Shown: positions 17,373-25,600 of the stretch, in pieces
Position numbering within the stretch: position 1 is the stretch's first letter
Layout: the number at the start of each line of letters is the position of its first letter
NCBI RefSeq assembly: GCF_030407435.1
Contig: NZ_JASDDK010000001.1
Span: 372,001 to 436,000 of the forward strand
DNA: 64,000 nucleotides
DNA from: Winogradskyella bathintestinalis
GTDB taxonomy: Bacteria; Bacteroidota; Bacteroidia; Flavobacteriales; Flavobacteriaceae
Reading direction: 5' to 3'
Position numbers and translations under genes: made by a program
The notes under the pieces: generated by a model
The model's input: only the letters and a program-made list of their open reading frames with translations
Database searches by the model: none
What the model was told of the DNA's origin: nothing

Positions 17373-17930
17373 TTAAAATTTTCTAATTTCAGTATAAAGT
17401 TTTGGATTGAGAAGCATCGTATTTTTAGTGGCATCGAAACTTACGGACTCATCGATATTTATGTTAATAACCACCTGATAAATATGATTTTCTTCAATAT
17501 CTGTTTTAACCAAATTTGATACCGTTGCAGTCTCTTCCGTTTCTAATCGTATTAAAATTTCATTGCTATTTATAAAATTATTATCTCCAAGAACTAATCT
17601 AATTTCTTGAATATAGGTTGGGTTTAACTCAAAATGCTCTACTAAAAGTAATTCGGATTGATTTGTTAATTCCGACATATTATGCGTTCCAATATTTACT
17701 GCATTTAAACTTACCCAAGCAGGTTGTAGACCATCATTTTCTTTTACTTTAACTTGAACATCTTCTATGTCCAAAAAAACTTGATGCTGTGAATTAGAAT
17801 GACTTTTAAGTTTTACGGTAAGGGCTGCCTTATTTCCATCTATGCTCATTTCCTCCTTAGAACAACTTGAAAAGCTAATTAAAATAATAAATGATACGAC
17901 TAATAATTTTACGGATTGTAAATGTTTCAT
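17373..17930 (-). CDS. DUF4382-like lipoprotein
   Basis: The product has 185 residues with a lipoprotein signal: hydrophobic segment, then the lipobox SFSSC with C23, so it should be attached to a membrane, probably the outer one. The mature part has a beta-rich fold; VFLDIEDVQVKVKE and LVEHFELNPTYIQEIRLVLGDNN resemble DUF4382 proteins, which are carbohydrate-binding-like domains of unknown function. It has its own terminator and is divergent from the aldo/keto reductase gene, so it is a single-gene unit. Confidence 0.75.
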   Translation of the reverse strand: MKHLQSVKLLVVSFIILISFSSCSKEEMSIDGNKAALTVKLKSHSNSQHQVFLDIEDVQVKVKENDGLQPAWVSLNAVNIGTHNMSELTNQSELLLVEHFELNPTYIQEIRLVLGDNNFINSNEILIRLETEETATVSNLVKTDIEENHIYQVVININIDESVSFDATKNTMLLNPKLYTEIRKF

Positions 17931-18034
17931 AATTTGGGGTTTGAATTAAATACACTTCAATAATATCGCATTCTTTATGTTTTCAGTATTTTTATACACC
18001 AATTGCATAAAAAACCACCTAAACTGAAATAAAA

Positions 18035-18898
18035 GTGACATATTCTCGATTAATTGCAGGCACCATGACTTGGGGAAGTTGGGGAAAAGGACTCTCAACA
18101 AAAGAAATGGCAGACTTAATAAATTTCTGCTTTACCAACAACATTACCACCTTTGACCATGCTGATATTTATGGTGCTTATACCACAGAAACTGATTTTG
18201 GAAAGGCCTTTGAAGCATCTCAGGTAAAACGTGAAGACATTCAACTCATTTCAAAATGCGGCATTCAATACATGAGTGATAGCCGAAAAAATAGGGTTAA
18301 GCACTATAACTATAATAAAGACTACATTATTTGGTCGGTTGAAGAATCACTAAACCATCTAAAAACCGAATATTTAGATTTATTTCTCCTGCATAGACCT
18401 AGCCCTTTAATGGTAGCTGATGAAATCGCAGAAGCAATTACCATTTTAAAAAAAGACGGTAAGATTAGGAATTTTGGAGTTTCAAATTTCACACCGTCAC
18501 AAATGGACATGATTGGTTTACGCATAGATATTGATGTGAACCAAATTGAATTTTCTCTTAGTCAACATTCAGCAATGCATAATGGCACTTTAGATTTTAT
18601 GATGACCAACGGTATACAACCTATGGCTTGGTCACCATTGGGCGGAGTATTTAAGGAGAATAATGAACAAAATAATCGCATTCACCAGCAACTTACAGAA
18701 TTAAAGGATAAATATCAAGCCACTGAAGACCAATTATTACTGGCGTGGATAATGAAACATCCAGCAAATATACTTCCGGTAGTGGGCACAACTATCAAGG
18801 AACGATTAAAGTTAGCGGCCGAAGCGATAAAAATTACCTTAGAATTAGAAGATTGGTTTTTAATATTGGTGGCGGCTCAGGGGCATAAAGTTCCTTAA
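18035..18898 (+). CDS. Aldo/keto reductase, YdhF-like
   Basis: The product is a 287-residue NADPH-dependent aldo/keto reductase with a TIM barrel. The catalytic tetrad is visible: Asp and Tyr in FDHADIYG, Lys in LISKCG, and His in LLHRPSP. The barrel end WSPLGG and the cofactor-binding region LPVVGTT are also present. The physiological substrate is unknown. The start is a GTG at 18035; an in-frame stop lies five codons upstream, and the next ATG (12 codons in) would cut the first beta-strand (SRLIAGTMTWG), so GTG is preferred. It may be cotranscribed with the truncated HD-domain gene 58 bases downstream. Confidence 0.9.
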   Translation: MTYSRLIAGTMTWGSWGKGLSTKEMADLINFCFTNNITTFDHADIYGAYTTETDFGKAFEASQVKREDIQLISKCGIQYMSDSRKNRVKHYNYNKDYIIWSVEESLNHLKTEYLDLFLLHRPSPLMVADEIAEAITILKKDGKIRNFGVSNFTPSQMDMIGLRIDIDVNQIEFSLSQHSAMHNGTLDFMMTNGIQPMAWSPLGGVFKENNEQNNRIHQQLTELKDKYQATEDQLLLAWIMKHPANILPVVGTTIKERLKLAAEAIKITLELEDWFLILVAAQGHKVP

Positions 18899-18956
18899 TT
18901 AGTTTTGAGCGACAGTGACAGTTTTCAGACGCTCACTCAATTGGTAAAGCATTATT

Positions 18957-19202
18957 ATGATAGCCAAATTAAAATCGCAATGGGGAGATTTATCTTCTGA
19001 ATATTTGGAAGATCATTTGATTATTGACTCATTTTGGCAAGAAATTCTAAAACATTACACGTTTAAAAATAGATATTATCATAATCTTTCACATTTACAT
19101 AATATGTTTATACAATTAGAGGATGTTAAATCTGAGATTAAATATTTAGATCTTTTGAAGTTTTCAATTTGGTATCATGGTATCCGTTGTGCAATTTTAT
19201 AA
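18957..19202 (+). pseudogene. Truncated HD-domain phosphohydrolase remnant
   Basis: The frame encodes 81 residues that match only the N-terminal part of a family of about 200-residue predicted metal-dependent HD phosphohydrolases: YYHNLSHLHNMFIQLEDVKSEIK is followed by FSIWYHG. The family needs YHD here; the metal-binding Asp is Gly (H74-G75), and the frame ends six residues later. The bases after the stop (KND and so on in the same frame) do not restore the rest. I conclude it is a decayed gene, deleted for about 120 residues. A short functional protein cannot be excluded. Confidence 0.7.
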
Positions 19203-19368
19203 AAAAATGATAGCCTATTTCAACAGTAACTTTTCTTCTTATTAACTCAGATATTTTAAATGAAAAAAACTTAACACAATCAATTTAACGTAAAAAATTT
19301 GAATGCTTTCTCCTAAAAGATTAACTTTTTCGTAAAAACTAGAGATTCTCACTTATGAGAAAACGGGT

Positions 19369-20502
19369 GTGATAAATAAAAGACTGCTCATAAAACATTT
19401 ACTAGCTCATAACGATGAGAATAGTTTCTATGACAAGAAGCGAAAAATAGATATTGGCTACAAAGAAGGTAAGGCTAAGTTTTTAAAACATATCTGTGCA
19501 CTTTCTAATAGTAATCCTAAAAACAATTCTTATATCGTAATAGGTGTAAAGGACGAGGATAATAAAATTATTGGTGTAGATTTTTTTGATGACAGCAAAA
19601 TTCAGAATCTAATAAATGCTTACCTTACTAATCCACCAATTGTTCAGTACGAAAACATCCCATTTCCGCATCTACCAGATGATAAAGTTATTGGCTTAGT
19701 GACCATTAGACCGATCACCAGCATTACTTCGCTTAAAAAAAATATCTGGAAATATTATGGGGGCTCTGTTTTTTTTAGAGACGGAAGCATAAGTATGGCC
19801 AAAGTTTTTGATATTGAAATCAACGATGTGAATTCTGAAATTGTTTCAGCTATTGAAAATCATGCGCAAAACAATATAGAATTAACGCTAGATGGAGTTT
19901 TTGATTTTATGAATAAACGTCAAGATTACAAACCACAATATAAAGTTTTTAAGGAATACTTTGTCTTATGTTGGTCTGGAGATAAAAAACGCGTGAATGA
20001 CGAAACATTTTTTTCAAGGGTTGATATTGAATTGATAAACGAGCAAGTACGCTTATTTTATTCGACATTAGATGAAGTTTCAATTACCTTTTCAAACGAT
20101 GCATTTAAAATAGTTGAATATGTAAAATTGGGAGTACAGAAGTCTTATCGTTATTATAAATTGGAAGAAAAAACAATTCGTTTTAATGATAACGCCCATT
20201 ATTCTATTGAAGCTAATCTTGTTTTTAAACCTCCTCAATTCGACAAAAAAGTTTTACATCATATTTACAATTCCAATAATGCGATTTTAGAAAAGCTTGA
20301 GAAAAATACCACTCTTAATAAAAACGAAGAAGACGATTTAAAAAATTTAGCCGCAAGCTATTTAATCTGCTATCTCAATGGGTTTGATGACGCTTTATTA
20401 AAATTAGAAGCTGTAAAATTGTATATAAAAAATCACAGTACAGAACTCTACAGGTCTTACAAGGAAACAATGCGGATTTTAAGAAAAGTAAGATATAGTT
20501 AA
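19369..20502 (+). CDS. AlbA/Schlafen-like putative DNA- or RNA-binding protein
   Basis: The product has 377 residues. Residues about 30-145 (KEGKAKFLKHICALSNSN, then SYIVIGVKDEDNKIIGVDFFDD) match the AlbA_2 putative nucleic-acid-binding domain that also occurs in Schlafen proteins. The remainder is a long helical and beta part with no domain I recognise. From memory, orthologues occur across Flavobacteriaceae. The start is a GTG at 19369; no in-frame ATG exists upstream before a stop, and the protein N-terminus looks complete from here. It is followed by the small RNA candidate. A role in stress or regulation is possible but not shown. Confidence 0.8.
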   Translation: MINKRLLIKHLLAHNDENSFYDKKRKIDIGYKEGKAKFLKHICALSNSNPKNNSYIVIGVKDEDNKIIGVDFFDDSKIQNLINAYLTNPPIVQYENIPFPHLPDDKVIGLVTIRPITSITSLKKNIWKYYGGSVFFRDGSISMAKVFDIEINDVNSEIVSAIENHAQNNIELTLDGVFDFMNKRQDYKPQYKVFKEYFVLCWSGDKKRVNDETFFSRVDIELINEQVRLFYSTLDEVSITFSNDAFKIVEYVKLGVQKSYRYYKLEEKTIRFNDNAHYSIEANLVFKPPQFDKKVLHHIYNSNNAILEKLEKNTTLNKNEEDDLKNLAASYLICYLNGFDDALLKLEAVKLYIKNHSTELYRSYKETMRILRKVRYS

Positions 20503-20633
20503 TTCATCGGTATTTTTTGTGTTTCACCCGTTTTTTATGCGTATCATCGGTAGTAGTTTAAAAAACATACTGATTATACATTTTTTTTAACCATTCATCA
20601 AAAATTTTCTGAACCATTCATTTTATTCTACAT

Positions 20634-20708
20634 CTTTGTAGTGCTATTAATCAATTATTAAACCTTGTTTCTATAGAGCAAACGCTCAAATTTGAACAAG
20701 GTTTTTTT
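20634..20708 (+). ncRNA. Candidate small RNA with two-part hairpin and terminator
   Basis: A short transcript is predicted. TACATCTTTG at 20629-20638 resembles a -7 box (TAnnTTTG with two extra bases). A strong structure follows: outer stem AAACCTTGTT (20660-20669) with AACAAGGTTT (20695-20704), an internal loop, inner stem GAGC (20676-20679) with GCTC (20684-20687) over a AAAC loop, and a T7 tract (20702-20708). No start codon with a sensible frame lies in it. The outer stem plus T tract is also a plain terminator for the gene upstream, 160 bases away, so the RNA is a suggestion only. Confidence 0.45.
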
Positions 20709-20723
20709 GTTTTATATTATTTC

Positions 20724-20757
20724 TAAAAAGAAAAGCCACATCTTCCGATATGGCTTT
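20724..20757 (-). terminator. Terminator of the aldehyde dehydrogenase gene
   Basis: AAAGCCA, c, ATC, ttcc loop, GAT, a, TGGCTTT form a hairpin 26 bases past the stop. On the minus strand it is followed by a T-rich tract. The small RNA candidate's terminator faces it from the other side. Confidence 0.75.
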
Positions 20758-20782
20758 AAAATATTTAAAATTTAACTTTGGC

Positions 20783-22336
20783 CTAAAGATCAAACTTAAT
20801 GCCTTGTGCTAGCGGCAACTCATCCGAATAGTTAACCGTATTAGTTTGTCTTCTCATATACACTTTCCAAGCATCTGAGCCAGACTCACGTCCACCACCT
20901 GTTTCTTTCTCACCACCAAAAGCACCACCAATCTCAGCACCAGAGGTTCCGATATTCACATTAGCAATGCCACAATCTGAACCAGCGTAAGACAAGAATT
21001 TCTCTGCCTCTTTCATTTCGTTAGTCATGATAGCTGATGATAAACCTTGCGCCACACCATTTTGTTTTTCAATCGCATTTTCTACGTCTCCAGAATATTT
21101 CATTAAGTATAAAATTGGAGCAAATGTTTCGTGCTGTACAATTTCAAAATGATTTTCGGCTTCTATAATTGCTGGTTTAACGTAGCATCCAGATTCGTAA
21201 CCTTCACCTTCTAAAATTCCACCTTCAACTAAAACATTTCCACCTTCAGCTTTTGCTTTTTCAATAGCTTCCAAATACGTGTTCACAGAATCTTTATCTA
21301 TTAACGGACCGACATGATTATTTTCATCTAACGGATTTCCAATTTTTATTTGATCATAAGCTCCAACAATAGCATCACGTACTTTATCGTACACTGATTC
21401 GTGAATTATTAATCGTCGCGTAGAAGTACAACGCTGACCACAAGTACCAACAGCACCAAATACAGCACCCGGCACTACCACTTTTAAATCGGCAGTTGGT
21501 GTAATAATGATAGCATTGTTTCCACCTAATTCTAATAACGATTTACCAAAACGTTCAGCAACTGTTTTTCCTACAATACGTCCCATTCTTGTAGAACCCG
21601 TAGCAGAAACTAAAGGAATTCTAGAATCTGTAGTCATCATTTCACCAACTTTATAATCTCCGTTGATGATACAAGAAATACCTTCTGGTAAGTTATTTTC
21701 TTTTAAGATACCAGCGATAATATTTTGGCAAGCAATTGAACATAATAATGATTTTTCTGAAGCTTTCCACACACAAACATCACCACAGATCCAAGCTAAA
21801 GCCGTATTCCAAGCCCAAACGGCTACAGGAAAGTTAAATGCAGAAATAATTCCAACCACACCAATTGGATGCCATTGCTCTCTCATTACGTGACCAGGAC
21901 GTTCCGATGGAATGGTTTGTCCATTTAACTGACGAGATAATCCTACTGCGAAATCACAGATATCAATCATCTCTTGAACTTCACCATAACCTTCTTGCAA
22001 TGATTTTCCCATTTCGTAAGACACCAATTTCCCTAAAGGTTCTTTAAGGTCTCTTAATTTATTTCCAAATTGACGTACAATTTCTCCACGTTGAGGTGCT
22101 GGCACATCTCTCCACGTTTTAAATGCACTTGTTGCCGCATCCATTACTTTATCGTAATCTGCTCTGGTTGTAGTTTTAACCTTTCCGATTAATTGACCAT
22201 CCACAGGAGAGTACGATTCAATGATTTCACCGTTTGAAAAATTATTTGAACCCGTTGAAGAACCTTCATTTATATCCTTTACACCTAATTGGTCTAAAGC
22301 TTCTTTTATTCCGAAATCGGTAGCAATTGCTTCCAT
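20783..22336 (-). CDS. amaB: ALDH7-type aldehyde dehydrogenase, probable aminoadipate semialdehyde dehydrogenase
   Basis: The product is a 517-residue NAD-dependent dehydrogenase. The ALDH7 (antiquitin-like) signature is clear: catalytic C303 in CGQRCTSTRR, general-base Glu in LELGGNNAI, and the cofactor-binding region ISAFNFPVAVWAWN. Members oxidise L-2-aminoadipate 6-semialdehyde (in equilibrium with piperideine-6-carboxylate) in lysine breakdown, and some act on betaine or other aldehydes. No other lysine catabolism gene lies beside it, so the symbol is provisional. It is a single-gene unit with its own terminator. Cytoplasmic, no signal peptide. Confidence 0.92.
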   Translation of the reverse strand: MEAIATDFGIKEALDQLGVKDINEGSSTGSNNFSNGEIIESYSPVDGQLIGKVKTTTRADYDKVMDAATSAFKTWRDVPAPQRGEIVRQFGNKLRDLKEPLGKLVSYEMGKSLQEGYGEVQEMIDICDFAVGLSRQLNGQTIPSERPGHVMREQWHPIGVVGIISAFNFPVAVWAWNTALAWICGDVCVWKASEKSLLCSIACQNIIAGILKENNLPEGISCIINGDYKVGEMMTTDSRIPLVSATGSTRMGRIVGKTVAERFGKSLLELGGNNAIIITPTADLKVVVPGAVFGAVGTCGQRCTSTRRLIIHESVYDKVRDAIVGAYDQIKIGNPLDENNHVGPLIDKDSVNTYLEAIEKAKAEGGNVLVEGGILEGEGYESGCYVKPAIIEAENHFEIVQHETFAPILYLMKYSGDVENAIEKQNGVAQGLSSAIMTNEMKEAEKFLSYAGSDCGIANVNIGTSGAEIGGAFGGEKETGGGRESGSDAWKVYMRRQTNTVNYSDELPLAQGIKFDL

Positions 22337-22637
22337 ATTTACTTATATTTTATAAATTATTAAAATTTTGTGCGAAGTTACTAATAAATACTTGTTTAGT
22401 CGAAATCTATCATCCTTAAATTATAGATCTTAGAAGGTATCAATTTCTGTTTTTATAAAAATTAATTCTTTACTAAAACGAAATTTAATGCATTAACTCA
22501 TTAAACATAATTATTAACTTTATGACCAATTTAACATAACCCTAAAGTCTAACTGTCTAAAATTTTGCGTACATATTTAACAAGAATACACCTACCTTTA
22601 TTTTTTAAATAGTTTTACCCTTATATCCATCTACACC
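22337..22637. other. Intergenic region between divergent ALDH and macroglobulin genes
   Basis: About 300 AT-rich bases hold the promoters for both flanking genes. I see no open frame, tRNA or clear hairpin. Candidate -7-like sequences (TAACTTCG toward ALDH, TACCTTTA toward the macroglobulin gene) each miss the consensus by one base. Confidence 0.5.
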
Positions 22638-25600
22638 ATGAACATCAGCAAGCACCTCGTCCTACTCTTTATTCTAATTTTCGCATTTTCTTGTAAGGAC
22701 AAACCTGTAGAAACCGATAATATTATTAAGTTTCGCGATTATATTAGTTATACTTCTTCAGGCTTGGTTTCTGTGGCTGACCCAATTAAAATCAGTCTTT
22801 CGGATACGGTTAATGGATGGGAAATTGATAAATCTTTGCCATCAGAACTGATTAAAATTACACCTCACGTTCAAGGCGAATTAAAAGCTATGAACAATCA
22901 CAGCTTACTTTTCACGCCAGATGAACACCTTGAACCTGCAACAGAATATACGGTAAATGTTGCGTTGAACGAGATATACAAAAGCATTCCAAAAGAATAT
23001 AAAGATTACACCTTTCAGTTCAAAACGATAACGCCAAGTTTCAATATTACTACTCAAAATTTACAATCGTATAGTAAAGAATGGCAATATATGTTTGCCC
23101 AATTGCGCTCTGCCGATGTTATTTCGCTTGAAAATGCCAAAAAATTAGTGACTGCTTCCCAAGATTCAAAAGTTTTAAACTTAGTGTGGAATGAAACCAA
23201 CACAACTTCAAAATTCTTCGAGTTTAAAATCGATAGTATCAATCGACTGGTTGAGGATAGTAAAATCGATGTAAAATGGGATGGCGATGCTATAAATGCT
23301 GACAATGAAGGCGAAAATTTTATTTCGATTCCTGGAAAAAATAACTTTACCATTGTGAATACAGAAGTCGTTCAAAGTCCTGAGCAATTCTTATCACTTA
23401 ACTTTTCGGACCCTTTAGTAAAACAACAAAATTTCGCAGGATTAGTATCACTTCAAGGCGTGAAAAACCCAAAATATATTGTCGATGGCAATGTGTTGCG
23501 TGTGTATCCAGATTCTAAATTGGTTGGTGGTATTCAAGTGGATGTTTTTAAAGGTATCAAAAATACTTATGGCTACAAGTTGAAAAAACCATTTTCAGAA
23601 CTGGTCACTTTTGAAGAATTAAAACCTGAAGTCCGATTGGTCAGTAATGGCAGTATTCTTCCAAATTCAAAAAACCTTAAATTCAATTTTGAAGCTGTTA
23701 ATTTGAGCAAAGTCGATGTAAGGACTATTAAAATTTATGAAGACAACGTACTTCAATTTCTACAGGATTACAACATCACAAGTGGCGACCAATATGCTAT
23801 TAAAAAAGTCGGAAGACGTATCGCCAAAGAAACCATAACCTTAATTCAAGAAAAAAATCAAAACACAGGAAAATGGAAAGCCTACAGTATCGATTTATCC
23901 AACTATCTAAAAGCAGATCCTGGTGCTATTTACAGAGTGGAATTAAGCTTCAAAAAAAGCTATTCTTTATACGATTGTGCTTCAAATGCCGAAACCACAA
24001 ATGTTGACCAAGACGATTACTACGACGATTATTATGGCGAAGATTATTATGCCACCGAAGAACTATCTGAAGAAGAAGAAAACTATCGTGAAGAATTGTA
24101 TTGGGACAATTTAAACTACAGTTACAGAAACACCAATTATCGCTGGAGAGACCGAGACAATCCGTGTACAGATTCATATTACAACTATGGAAATCGTAAA
24201 GTGTCCCAGAATTTAATTAGCTCGGATTTAGGTGTAATTGCTAAGCAAGGGAATGATAATAATTATTTATTTGCGGTCACAAACATTCTAAATACAAGTC
24301 CGGAAAGTGGCACAAAAATCACATTATACAATTATCAACAACAAGAATTAGCCGACGGAATTACCAATAAGGAAGGGATTATAAAAATCGATGCCAAAAA
24401 CAGAGCCGCTTTTGCCATCGCTACAAAAGGAAGCAACGTTAGTTACATAAAATTACACGATGGTATGTCCTTATCATTGAGTAAATTCGATGTGTCCGGA
24501 AGCCGATTAAAACGTGGACTTAAAGGTTATATCTACGCAGAACGTGGTGTTTGGCGACCAGGAGACAGCTTGTTTTTAACGTTTATGTTGAATGACAAGG
24601 CGAACAAATTACCAAAACGTCATCCCGTAAAATTAGAAATCACGGATCCTGTTGGTAAACTGGTGTATAGGAAAGTTTCAACGGATAACATTAATAATTT
24701 CTATGATTTTACAGTTACAACTTCATCAGATTACAAAACAGGAAACTACAATGCGAAAGTTTCTGTTGGTGGTGCTACGTTTTCAAAAAGTCTTAAAATT
24801 GAAACCGTTAAACCAAACCGATTAAAAATTAAAATAGATTTTGAAAACGAAATTTTAACGAACAACGAACCACTTCAAGGCGACTTAAACGTTACTTGGT
24901 TACATGGTGCGCCAGCAAAAAATTTAAAAGCTGAAATAAAAGCGAAATTCACATCAACATACACCAGTTTCAAGGGGTACAAAAATTTCGTTTTTAACGA
25001 CCCAACCCGAACATTCAGTTCTGAAGAAACCAATGTGTTTGAAGGGAATTTAGATGCTGACGGAAATGCCAAAATCAATCAAAAATTGAATATTGGTAAA
25101 AATGCACCTGGCATGTTAAACGCTCAATTTTTAGTGAGAGCGTTTGAAAATGGAGGCGACTTTTCACTAGATGCATTCACAATGCCTTATGCGCCTTATG
25201 AAAGTTTTGTAGGTCTGCAATCGCCAAAAGGCAACAATTATGGGTCTTATTTTACAGATGAAAACCATACGTTTGATGTGGCAACCGTTACTGCTGAAGG
25301 CAAACCGATTAAAAGAGAAAAATTAGAAGTAAAAGTTTATAAAATTGAATGGCGTTGGTGGTGGAATTCTTCTTACGATAACTTATCGAGCTACGTATCG
25401 AGTAATTATCACAGACCTGTTCAGTCGTTTTCAGTAAACACAGATGCGAACGGAAAGGCGAATTTCAAATTGAAAATTCCAGAAGACGAACGTGGACGCT
25501 ATTTAATTAGAGTGGTAGATCCCGTTAGTGGTCATGCCACAGGAAGAACAGCTTATTTCTACAAAAACTGGTGGTCCACCAATCCATCGGGCGATAAGGA

